A DNA stretch of 64,000 nt, taken from assembly GCA_017303935.1 (NCBI GenBank), contig JAFLBD010000002.1, forward strand, positions 186,001 to 250,000, read 5' to 3'. Source of the stretch: Armatimonadota bacterium (GTDB taxonomy: Bacteria; Armatimonadota; Fimbriimonadia; Fimbriimonadales; Fimbriimonadaceae). Shown here piece by piece: positions 8,137-15,470 of this stretch. The notes below the pieces were generated by a model. It searched no databases. It worked only from the letters and a program-made list of their open reading frames with translations, and was not told where the DNA came from. The position numbers were made by a program, and so were the translations under genes. The first letter of the stretch is position 1. Each line of letters opens with the position of its first letter.

Positions 8137-9249
8137 ATGCCGCTTCCAATTCGCAAGAATATCTTGGCCATGCAGCCATATTCTCCGGGGCGGCCAATCT
8201 CGGAAGTCCAACGCGAACTCGGGCTCACAGAAGTCATCAAGATCGCCAGCAACGAGAATCCGTTGGGTCCCAGCCCGAAGGCGTTAGCCGCGATACAATC
8301 CGCGATTTCTCAAGTTCACATTTATCCGGACGCAGCGGCCTATGAATTGCGCCAGGCGATTGCCGAGTTCCACGCTGTGCCAATGTCACAAGTCGCAGTT
8401 GGAAATGGTTCGGACGAGCTTATTCGCATCATCACCACCTGTCTTTGCGGCGAGCCGAGCGATGAAGTTGTGTGCGGCGATCCATCGTTCGTGCGGTATA
8501 TCTCCGCTGCACAAGGGGCAAACGCGAAGATCAACCTTGTTCCTCTCGACGATGAACTCCGAATCGATCTGAAGGAAGTCATTTCCCGAGTCACGGCCAA
8601 TACGAGGGTTGTATTTTTAGCAAATCCAAACAACCCAACTGGCACGATTTTTGATAAATCATCCTTTGAAGAATTTCTTGCGCAAGTCCCTGCGGACTGC
8701 GCGGTGGTCATGGATGAAGCCTACTTTGAATTTGCAAAAGACGATCCTTCCTACCCAGACGGGATGGACTACTTCCGAACGAAGGACAATGTTGTCATCC
8801 TCCGAACGTTCTCAAAAGCCTACGGCCTCGCGGGGTTGCGGGTGGGCTACGCGATCTGCCCAGACCAGCTGGCGGACGCGATAAACCGAATTCGAGAAGC
8901 GTTCAATGTCAACGTTTTGGGGCAAGCTGCCGCTGTTGCGGCTCTGTCCGACGCCGACCACCTTGCGACCTACGTAGAACATAATCGTAAGGAACGGGCA
9001 CGGCTTTGCGAGTGGCTGACACGGCGAGGTTGCCGGGTGTATTCCAGCTACGCGAATTTTGTTCTTGTCGACTTAGGGATTCCGGGCAAAGAGGCCACGG
9101 AAAATTTGCTCCAACGAGGGATCATTGTTCGAGGAGGCCATGTGTTGGGCCTTCCAAAATGCGTGCGAATCAGCATCGGGACGTCCGAAGAAATGGATCG
9201 GTTGCTCGTCGCACTAGACCAAATTGTGCCAAGCGGAGTTTCTAAATGA
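8137..9249 (+). CDS. hisC: Histidinol-phosphate aminotransferase-type PLP enzyme
   Basis: Class I/II aminotransferase, 370 aa. N-terminal Y-S-P-G-R-P and I-A-S-N-E-N-P-L-G-P-S near residues 35-45 are HisC-typical. The PLP site shows N-P-N-N-P-T-G near 165, the M-D-E-A-Y aspartate near 190, and S-K-A-Y-G-L-A-G-L-R-V-G with the Schiff-base Lys near residue 227. It overlaps the DAHP synthase start by 4 nt (ATGA). That coupling suggests it may also, or mainly, transaminate phenylpyruvate-type aromatic precursors, as HisC does in several bacteria. No other his gene is in the window, so histidine-pathway assignment rests on family alone. Confidence 0.9.
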   Translation: MPLPIRKNILAMQPYSPGRPISEVQRELGLTEVIKIASNENPLGPSPKALAAIQSAISQVHIYPDAAAYELRQAIAEFHAVPMSQVAVGNGSDELIRIITTCLCGEPSDEVVCGDPSFVRYISAAQGANAKINLVPLDDELRIDLKEVISRVTANTRVVFLANPNNPTGTIFDKSSFEEFLAQVPADCAVVMDEAYFEFAKDDPSYPDGMDYFRTKDNVVILRTFSKAYGLAGLRVGYAICPDQLADAINRIREAFNVNVLGQAAAVAALSDADHLATYVEHNRKERARLCEWLTRRGCRVYSSYANFVLVDLGIPGKEATENLLQRGIIVRGGHVLGLPKCVRISIGTSEEMDRLLVALDQIVPSGVSK

Positions 9250-10271
9250 TTGTTGTAATGCGTTCGGGATGCACAGAAGAACATGTGCAAGATGTCTACA
9301 GTAGGCTCGAAGATCTGGGCTACCTGGTTACCAAAATCGTTGGCGTAGAGAAGTCGATTTTGGCGGCTGTTGGCGGCGACGAGCACATCAAGATCGACGC
9401 CCTAGAACAGATTCGTGCGCTGGACTACGTGGACGACGTGATGCTCATCACGAAGTCTTACAAGTTCGTCTCCAGGGAACACAAACCGGAATCGACCGTT
9501 ATTGACCTCGGCGACGGAGTGACCGTCGGCGGAAACCAGATTTGCATGATGGCTGGCCCGTGCACGATCGAATCTGAGGAGCAACTTTTCACGACAGCCA
9601 AGGCGGTAAAGGCCGCCGGAGCATCCGTCCTCCGAGGCGGCGCCTACAAGCCGTCAACCTCACCATACAGCTTCCAAGGCATGGGAATTCCGGCTCTCAA
9701 ACTCCTGAAAGAAGCGAGTAAGCAGTTCGGTTTGAAGGTGATCACGGAGGTCATGGACCTTCGGAAAATCGACCTCGTCAGCGAATATAGCGACATTTTG
9801 CAGATCGGAACCCGGAACATGCAGAACTACGACCTGCTTCGTGAACTTGGCAAGGCAAACAAGCCTGTCATGCTGAAGCGTGGAATGAGTGCCAAATACG
9901 AAGAATGGCTTTTGGCCGCCGAGTACATCCACTCCAACGGAAACGAGCAGATCATCTTCTGTGAGCGCGGCGTTCGGACCTTTGAAACCGGCACACGCAA
10001 TATGCTCGACCTCGCCGCGGTGCCCGTGATGAAGGGGTTATCGCACTTGCCGATCGTTATCGATCCAAGCCAAGGCACCGGTAAACGCGAACTCGTCGCG
10101 CCAATGTCGCTCGCTGCTGTTGCCTGTGGCGCCGATGGCTTGCTGATCGAAGTGCATCCGAATCCTGACCATGCGGTGAAAGACGGTTCGCAAAGCATGA
10201 CGATCAACCAGTTCGAACAGATGATGCCAACGCTCCGTAGCGTCGCTTCAGCAATCGGCCGATCGTTCTGA
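9246..10271 (+). CDS. aroF: 3-deoxy-7-phosphoheptulonate (DAHP) synthase
   Basis: First step of the shikimate pathway: condenses phosphoenolpyruvate with erythrose 4-phosphate. This is the type I-beta form, with an N-terminal ferredoxin-like regulatory domain (residues 1-70) as in Thermotoga DAHP synthase, followed by the TIM barrel. Visible motifs are M-A-G-P-C-T-I-E-S near residue 101, L-R-G-G-A-Y-K-P-S-T-S-P near 128, L-K-R-G-M near 210, and I-D-P-S-Q-G-T-G near residue 274. The N-terminal domain suggests feedback control by aromatic amino acids. Translationally coupled to the aminotransferase upstream. Confidence 0.95.
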   Translation: MIVVMRSGCTEEHVQDVYSRLEDLGYLVTKIVGVEKSILAAVGGDEHIKIDALEQIRALDYVDDVMLITKSYKFVSREHKPESTVIDLGDGVTVGGNQICMMAGPCTIESEEQLFTTAKAVKAAGASVLRGGAYKPSTSPYSFQGMGIPALKLLKEASKQFGLKVITEVMDLRKIDLVSEYSDILQIGTRNMQNYDLLRELGKANKPVMLKRGMSAKYEEWLLAAEYIHSNGNEQIIFCERGVRTFETGTRNMLDLAAVPVMKGLSHLPIVIDPSQGTGKRELVAPMSLAAVACGADGLLIEVHPNPDHAVKDGSQSMTINQFEQMMPTLRSVASAIGRSF

Positions 10272-10331
10272 GAACTCGATTCCTTTTTGGGGCCTTGGAT
10301 CGAACATTGCATCCTAAAACTCCGAGCGCCG

Positions 10332-10337
10332 TATTAA
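10332..10337 (+). promoter_or_regulatory. Predicted -10 element (TATTAA), leaderless
   Basis: TATTAA ends 6 nt before the ATG at 10344 and no ribosome-binding site is present. Confidence 0.3.
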
Positions 10338-10343
10338 AGTGTG

Positions 10344-10631
10344 ATGGACTACTTAAACGGATTTGATATCACCATTGGAAGGGAGAACGATCCAAGGAAA
10401 CCGAATCTCGATCCTGGCGAGGTAGAAGCTGAGATAGAGCGATTGGCCGGGATTCTAGGCTCGACTACAAGCGCTTTGCGCGAGGCTGGATACAAAGTAC
10501 ACAGCATCTTTGAAATGGATGGACGCTATTTCCAATGGCAAGATCCAGAAGGAAATCTTGTTGGCGAGCAAGCGATGCTCAAATTTCACTCGAACCTCTA
10601 TAACCCGTTCGTAAACGAGAACCTAGACTAA
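10344..10631 (+). CDS. Small hypothetical protein
   Basis: 95 aa, acidic, with no signal peptide or membrane segment. I do not recognise a family. Residues 20-45 are likely helical (EVEAEIERLAGILG) and residues 55-75 look like a small beta hairpin with aromatic residues (FEMDGRYFQWQDPEG). A GTG at 10341 directly precedes the ATG. It is followed by a 25-nt gap to the convergent NYN-domain gene. Coding is supported by normal composition and by the upstream -10-like hexamer only, so moderate confidence. Confidence 0.6.
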   Translation: MDYLNGFDITIGRENDPRKPNLDPGEVEAEIERLAGILGSTTSALREAGYKVHSIFEMDGRYFQWQDPEGNLVGEQAMLKFHSNLYNPFVNENLD

Positions 10632-10656
10632 TCCTGGTAGCTCAGAATTTTGGGGG

Positions 10657-11274
10657 TCAAGGAGCAGGATCGTATTTCTTTGGCCTAATGGCGACAACGT
10701 TACCCTCAACATCAAGTACACGCTTTGGCATCAAACATTGTGCCAACAATTCAGGCTGAATTTTTCTGCGGGAAGTAGTTTCTGAGAGGATTTCCCTTGA
10801 GTGCGTTCGATTTGGAGTTGCGACAGTTATCACTTCAACCGATGTTTTTGCCCTAACCATTCTAACTGCGGGAGCCAAATCAGAGTCAGTCGTCACCAAA
10901 TATGCTATGTCAATCAGCCCGCACATTGAATCTGAAAGAAGGTGAATAGCAAGATTGACATCGGACTCCTTTTCTTCATGGCCTTTCCACTTTGCTTGGC
11001 ATTTTTTGCACTTCAGCCCCTTCTCCTTGAATGCGCCAAGCACAACTTCAACACCTCTTGCTCTTGAAGCATTGATGAATTCTTGGTGGCGCTTTAGCGG
11101 GTCAGGCAGCCATGTGGGCAACGCAGTAAATAACTTGACGTGCTCCAAATTATGTCCATGCAATAGAACCCTGGACGCAATTTCCCGATAGCACACCCAC
11201 TTTAAGTTCGGAGCCTTCAATTCGTCAATCGCATGGTACAGGTTAAACCCGTCAATATAGAACCCGGCTCTCAT
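10657..11274 (-). CDS. NYN-domain (LabA/DUF88, PIN-like) putative ribonuclease
   Basis: 205 aa. NYN domains are PIN-fold Mg-dependent RNases. Acidic residues expected at the metal site are visible: Y-I-D-G-F-N near residue 8, E-S-D-V-N-L-A near 108, and T-T-D-S-D-L near residue 130. A K-C-K-K-C pair (about residue 95) could be a half zinc site. I start at ATG 11274, because a longer frame (11322) would translate through a hairpin with a T-run that ends right before this ATG. There is no Shine-Dalgarno. The gene stands alone, next to an approximately 550-bp non-coding stretch. RNA target unknown. Confidence 0.8.
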   Translation of the reverse strand: MRAGFYIDGFNLYHAIDELKAPNLKWVCYREIASRVLLHGHNLEHVKLFTALPTWLPDPLKRHQEFINASRARGVEVVLGAFKEKGLKCKKCQAKWKGHEEKESDVNLAIHLLSDSMCGLIDIAYLVTTDSDLAPAVRMVRAKTSVEVITVATPNRTHSREILSETTSRRKIQPELLAQCLMPKRVLDVEGNVVAIRPKKYDPAP

Positions 11275-11311
11275 AAAAAGAAAAACCCCAGGCGCATATG
11301 TCCTGGGGGGC
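11275..11311 (-). terminator. Intrinsic terminator-like hairpin immediately before the NYN gene
   Basis: Read on the minus strand, a 7-bp stem CCCCAGG/CCTGGGG with a 9-nt loop is followed by TTTTTCTTTTT, and the ATG of the NYN gene follows at once. It looks like a textbook rho-independent terminator, placed so that it would either end an RNA from the upstream non-coding region or attenuate the NYN gene. Confidence 0.6.
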
Positions 11312-11640
11312 CTTCGAACCACCCCTTTCGAGATGCAATCCTCCGGCGGAGATAATATATTATACGTACAAAGGCCTATTAGTCATATAGGTAAGGAAAT
11401 CAGATAAGACAAAACTGTCCTATATCAAGTAAAAATACTAGCTAACTTAGTCTACTATTTAAGGACATACCCTAACCTACGACCGCAACGGGGCAACGCT
11501 GGTTCTTTCCGTACTTCAACTCGACTGCTCCAAGCGGAGTAGATTCCATCTTCATTTCACCGCGAGTTCAGTCGTTAAAGGCTACCCATGTAACATTCTT
11601 GTGTTACTTTCAAAAGGCTGTGCTTCGCCGCTTAGTTAAA
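11312..11640 (-). other. Non-coding stretch with dyads; possible minus-strand small RNA or leader
   Basis: No convincing ORF in this roughly 330-bp segment, which is more A+T-rich than its surroundings. On the minus strand it contains TATAAT (in gtacgTATAATata, about 11361-11366) without a good -35. It also has a CGACTG...CAGTCG pair enclosing a small CTCC-gctt-GGAG hairpin (about 11520-11575) and a GTAACA...TGTTAC dyad (11591-11608). A strong terminator lies at its downstream edge. I compared it by eye with tmRNA, 6S, SRP and RNase P signatures and found none. Confidence 0.35.
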
Positions 11641-11821
11641 CGCTCGGGCAATTGCGTCAACCCTGTCATCGTATATTTGATTCGGAAATCCCGCGAACTC
11701 CGCTTACCAATCGACAAGCTATCGTAAATCCAATATGGATACATATCAAGCGATGAAGCATGGGATTTCAGCGTCAGAGAATGGCCGAAAAGGAGCAAAT
11801 CTCTTAGGTTCAAATTGAACC
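11641..11821. other. Gene-poor spacer before tRNA-Thr
   Basis: 180 bp with no supported gene. An open frame here (11610-11930, minus) reads straight through the tRNA and is not credible. Confidence 0.5.
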
Positions 11822-11896
11822 TGGAGCCCAGGAGCAGGATCGAACTGCCGACCTCCTCTTTACCAAAGAGGTGCTCTACCACTGAGCTACCTGGGC
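11822..11896 (-). tRNA. tRNA-Thr (anticodon GGT)
   Basis: 75 nt on the minus strand, CCA encoded. Acceptor stem GCCCAGG/CCTGGGC is fully paired, D-arm TAGCTCAGTGGTAGAGC, anticodon stem CCTCT/AGAGG around TTGGTAA with anticodon GGT, and T-loop TTCGATC. Confidence 0.97.
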
Positions 11897-11951
11897 GCGG
11901 ACACAAAATGATACTCAAATTCCATGCCACCGCGCCACTCCTAGCTACGAA

Positions 11952-13256
11952 TTACAACCCAATACCGTTCGATTTTATCAATTTTGCTAGCTCGAAGAAC
12001 GACGCTTTCGGGGTCCGCTTGAAGGTTTCGTAGTCCACGTGTACAAGCCCAAACCGCTTGCGATATCCCTCTTGCCATTCAAAGTTATCTAGGAGGCTCC
12101 AATGGTGATATCCGATCACGTTCACGCCCTCGTCAACGGCCCGCTTGAGTTCGATCAAATGTCGGCGAATGAAATCGATCCGTTGATGATCTGGAACGTC
12201 GCCATCGAGCGTGACCCAGTCCATGGACGCCAGGCCGTTCTCACCGATCAGAATAGGTTTGCCGTACCGCCTTTCAAAAAACTTCGGTCCCCAATAGAGA
12301 ATCTCGGGGACAACCGGCCATTCGACGGCGCTTGCCGGAGCACCAGGGACGGCAGAGACAGGTCCCTCCTGGGTGCGCCGCGTGCCTGAATATAGGTTCA
12401 AAGTGGTGAAATCTGGGATAGATTCTTCGCTCCATCGAGTCTGTGGAGGATCGAACCCGAACGCTTGAGAAAAGCTGGCAGGAAACGCTCCGGTGTAGAT
12501 CGGGTCCGCGTAGAGCGAGAAGCTCCAATGCGTCGGACAGTCGAGCGCAAATGTGGCCTGGTAAGCAGATTCCTCCGCAGATGGATCCACTGGGCAAACA
12601 ACTGTTCCCGCCAGCGCAACCGTGATCTGCGCGCCCGAGCAGCACGTCCGGATCGCACTACTAGAAAGATGATGTGCATCCAACAACCCTGCCTGGGCAT
12701 GCATTAGCTTCTGTCCAGTCCATCCGTAACCAGGCGCGTGGACGGTGCCTCCGAATCCATCGCCAATCAGGCAATTGGGTTCGTTCATCGTCATCCAGTG
12801 CTTGACTCGGTCCCCAAGTTTGCCGGCAATAACGCCAGCGTAGTCACCAAAGTGCTTGGCAAATTCGCCATTCATGATCGATTCTTCGGGCTTCATCCAA
12901 AGTGGAATTTCCCAATGAAAGAGGTTGACTAACGGTTCAATGCCTCTCTCCAACAATCCATCGACCAGGCGATCATAGAACTCCAATCCTCCTGCACTGA
13001 CTTCCGAGGCACCATATGGGAAGATGCGCGGCCAACTGACGCTAAATCGGTAGCTGTTCGCGCCAAGAAGGCGGAGAAGGTCTAGGTCATCGCGCCAAAA
13101 TTCGAAGTGCCTCGCCGCATGATCTCCGTTGTGGCCACCCGCGATTTTGCCTGGCGTTTCGGAAAACTGATCCCAAGTGGAGTCTCCCCGAGAGTCCCTT
13201 GCGCCTTCAATCTGGAACGCGCTGGTAGCTGCGCCCCACCAGAATCCCGGCTTCAT
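11952..13256 (-). CDS. Glycoside hydrolase family 1 beta-glucosidase/galactosidase
   Basis: Retaining beta-glycosidase, 434 aa, cytoplasmic (no signal peptide). The GH1 N-terminal signature F-W-W-G-A-A-T-S-A-F-Q-I-E-G is at residues 5-18. The acid/base is in T-M-N-E-P-N near residue 158 and the nucleophile in I-G-E-N-G-L near residue 342. Y-R-F-S-V-S-W-P-R-I is also conserved. Its start overlaps the stop of the upstream lipoprotein gene by 4 nt, so the two are translated together. Exact sugar specificity cannot be read from sequence. It fits intracellular breakdown of imported disaccharides. Confidence 0.95.
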   Translation of the reverse strand: MKPGFWWGAATSAFQIEGARDSRGDSTWDQFSETPGKIAGGHNGDHAARHFEFWRDDLDLLRLLGANSYRFSVSWPRIFPYGASEVSAGGLEFYDRLVDGLLERGIEPLVNLFHWEIPLWMKPEESIMNGEFAKHFGDYAGVIAGKLGDRVKHWMTMNEPNCLIGDGFGGTVHAPGYGWTGQKLMHAQAGLLDAHHLSSSAIRTCCSGAQITVALAGTVVCPVDPSAEESAYQATFALDCPTHWSFSLYADPIYTGAFPASFSQAFGFDPPQTRWSEESIPDFTTLNLYSGTRRTQEGPVSAVPGAPASAVEWPVVPEILYWGPKFFERRYGKPILIGENGLASMDWVTLDGDVPDHQRIDFIRRHLIELKRAVDEGVNVIGYHHWSLLDNFEWQEGYRKRFGLVHVDYETFKRTPKASFFELAKLIKSNGIGL

Positions 13257-14482
13257 AGCGGACGCTCGATCACTATATCCGGCTCGCTATACTCGGGGTC
13301 GGTCTTTCCTCCGCTATCCCGAAAATCCGCGCCGAGGCTATAAATCTTAAACACCGGACCTTCAGATTCGTATCCGAACGTGGAACCCGTGTACGGATCG
13401 GTCACCAGAGCAGGCGCGAATGTCGCCAAATCCGCTGGAGCAACTCCGCTCGAGCGCACCATCGCACGAATTCTACAGTCGAGAATGAACAATCGCGTCC
13501 GAGTTAATGTGTTCGTGTACTTGGCTAGGAGCGGCCGTAGTGTCCGGTAATAGTGTTTTACAAACCGCTTCCAAGGCCGTGATCCGTCTGGAATCGTCCA
13601 TTTTTCGCGCTCCTTGACAGGGAGCTTGATGGCAGCTTCAAATTGTGAAATCTCGCCTTTGATTTCGCCTGCCATCCCTTTGAAATAGGCCGCTTGAGTG
13701 CTTCCGTCAGCTGATTCCATTTGCTTGAGGTATTCCACCGCTTCACGAACTTCTTTGCCTAGTAACTCGCTTAATTTGTCGTAGCTGCGCTTTTGGAAGG
13801 AATCTTGGGTGAACTGCACTGCGGCCAAGTAGTTCTGCTCTTCGTTCTTCGCAGTGATCGTCAACGCTTCTGAGCTTGCCATGTTTGCTTCGACTTCGTC
13901 CGCAATTCGGTTCAGAACCTCTGGCGGGAACTGATCGCTGGCGGTCACCAAGAGTTTGCGCAAATCGTCCTGGATGGATAACCCTAAATCCGCTTCAGTC
14001 GCGGAGCCTGAAAGAAGATCTGAGCTGAATTCGCAGAGCATCGCTACGGTAGAAAGGAATCGTTCTGACCCACCCGCTTGTAGCGCATCTTCGATCTCCC
14101 AGAGTGCTACCCGCGCAAGGTGTCGCCATGCAGCATGGTATGGGTTCAATTGATCGGGGTATTGGGGGACAAACTGGACCTCACCCTCCCGGCTCGTACC
14201 GCGCATCAGCTCTTGCAGGGCCGTTCGACATTTAGTCATCGACTCGCCGCGTTGCCCAGGAGTGAAGCTCACCTTTCCGATGCCGATTTCGTCGCTTTCG
14301 ATCGCAGACTTCGCGGCTTTTACATAGCTCCCATAAGCGCTTCCATCGTCCTCTGAGATCGACGCCACCGGTGGGGGCGTAAACCATGTCTCAAAGCTGA
14401 CCGGCGCCGATTTTTTGCATCCTGCAAGCATTGCCGCGGCGAACATCGCTCCGACAACATAGGTTTTCACCCTGGAATCCAT
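13253..14482 (-). CDS. Lipoprotein of unknown function with a pseudopilin-like C-terminus
   Basis: 409 aa with a lipobox L-A-G-C at residues 19-22, followed by K-K-S, so a probable membrane-anchored lipoprotein. The body is helical and unfamiliar. The last about 55 residues (V-T-D-P-Y-T-G, then I-Y-S-L-G-A-D, then acidic/Gly residues) resemble the C-terminal end of type II secretion major pseudopilins, where D-P-Y-G...Y-S.G.D binds calcium. Here there is no N-terminal pilin helix. Upstream of and coupled to the GH1 gene. A TAGCAT hexamer lies 9 nt before the ATG. Confidence 0.65.
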   Translation of the reverse strand: MDSRVKTYVVGAMFAAAMLAGCKKSAPVSFETWFTPPPVASISEDDGSAYGSYVKAAKSAIESDEIGIGKVSFTPGQRGESMTKCRTALQELMRGTSREGEVQFVPQYPDQLNPYHAAWRHLARVALWEIEDALQAGGSERFLSTVAMLCEFSSDLLSGSATEADLGLSIQDDLRKLLVTASDQFPPEVLNRIADEVEANMASSEALTITAKNEEQNYLAAVQFTQDSFQKRSYDKLSELLGKEVREAVEYLKQMESADGSTQAAYFKGMAGEIKGEISQFEAAIKLPVKEREKWTIPDGSRPWKRFVKHYYRTLRPLLAKYTNTLTRTRLFILDCRIRAMVRSSGVAPADLATFAPALVTDPYTGSTFGYESEGPVFKIYSLGADFRDSGGKTDPEYSEPDIVIERPL

Positions 14483-14491
14483 ACCAGCATC

Positions 14492-14497
14492 ATGCTA
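14492..14497 (-). promoter_or_regulatory. Predicted -10 element (TAGCAT on minus strand)
   Basis: TAGCAT ends 9 nt before the ATG of the lipoprotein gene, with no ribosome-binding site between. Confidence 0.3.
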
Positions 14498-14537
14498 CCG
14501 CAAGGTACCCTTTGCCTCCAAGGATCTTTCCAAATTT

Positions 14538-15470
14538 ATGAAAGGCGTCATTCTTGTTGCAGGCAAAGGCACTCGTCTCTATCCGATCACTCGGCACATC
14601 GCCAAACCGCTGATGCCGCTGGCCAACCGAATGACCTTGGAGTTTGCGTTCGACCAATTCCGGGAAATCGGGGTCACCGATCTTTGCGTGATCGTCGGTG
14701 AAAATGAGCCGGCCATGAGAGAGACTTTGGGTGATGGCTCAAACTTCGGGTTGAACCTGACTTTCGTGAGGCAAACCGAACCAAAAGGTCTTGCCCACGC
14801 CATCAGTTTCGCCAAAGAGTTCGTCGGCGATGATGACTTTGCGGTGTTCCTCGGTGATGCCGTTTATGACCGATCGCTAAAGCCTTTCTTTGAACAGTTT
14901 GCCCAAGCAAAATGCGCCAACCTGAATCTCGTCATGTGGGTAGAAGACCCGCGACGGTTTGGCGTGGCCAATCTTGATGGGGATCGCATCGTAAAGTTGG
15001 TCGAGAAGCCAGCCAACCCCGAATCGAACTACGCGATGGCGGGAATGTACATTTTCAGCAAGGCTCTTTGGGGAGTGTTGCCCGATCTTCAACCGAGCGC
15101 ACGCGGCGAGTACGAGATCACCGACGCGATTCAAATGATGATCGATCGCGGTGAATCTGTGGTTGCTGGCATCTATGAAGGCAACTGGTTCGACACTGGT
15201 ACGCTGGATTCGTACCTCCACGCAAGCCAGTTCTTGGTCGGAGAAACCGCTCGAATCGGCGAAAACGTTTCCCTCAACTCACCATTTGGTCAACATGTGG
15301 TGATCGGCGATGGCAGCGAAGTTTCGGCAGAGTTCATCGAAGATTCCGTCGTCCTTCCAGGCGCAAAGGTCAACGTCAAGGGCACGATTCGGCATTGCAT
15401 CTTGGCAGGAGAGGTCAATTCTGACTCTTCGCTTGATTCCACCATTCGGTGGAATTCAGAAGATGCCTAA
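14538..15470 (+). CDS. Sugar-1-phosphate nucleotidyltransferase (RmlA/GlmU-like)
   Basis: Makes an NDP-sugar from a sugar 1-phosphate and NTP. The N-terminal motif V-A-G-K-G-T-R-L-Y-P-I-T (residues 7-18) and K-P-L-M-P-L near 27 are the pyrophosphorylase signature. F-L-G-D-A near residue 98 is the metal-binding part, and V-E-K-P near 156 the sugar-phosphate site. Residues from about 235 form a left-handed beta-helix tail with hexapeptide-like repeats, as in long RmlA forms. It probably supplies a dTDP- or UDP-sugar for surface glycans. Its stop overlaps the convergent peptidase stop by 4 nt. Confidence 0.88.
   Translation: MKGVILVAGKGTRLYPITRHIAKPLMPLANRMTLEFAFDQFREIGVTDLCVIVGENEPAMRETLGDGSNFGLNLTFVRQTEPKGLAHAISFAKEFVGDDDFAVFLGDAVYDRSLKPFFEQFAQAKCANLNLVMWVEDPRRFGVANLDGDRIVKLVEKPANPESNYAMAGMYIFSKALWGVLPDLQPSARGEYEITDAIQMMIDRGESVVAGIYEGNWFDTGTLDSYLHASQFLVGETARIGENVSLNSPFGQHVVIGDGSEVSAEFIEDSVVLPGAKVNVKGTIRHCILAGEVNSDSSLDSTIRWNSEDA
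15278..15293. repeat. Dispersed palindrome, copy 5
   Basis: Arms match 11 of 14 (CTCACCA-TT-TGGTCAA). Inside the nucleotidyltransferase gene, read as S-P-F-G-Q (frame C). Confidence 0.5.

Noticed and set aside
11312-11640. tmRNA, 6S, SRP or RNase P RNA in the non-coding stretch
   Set aside because: A GGTTCGAA occurs near the end (minus strand), but no acceptor stem, tag reading frame or other conserved core was found.
11610-11930. 106-aa open frame on the minus strand
   Set aside because: It reads straight through tRNA-Thr and has no family resemblance; the tRNA explains the region.
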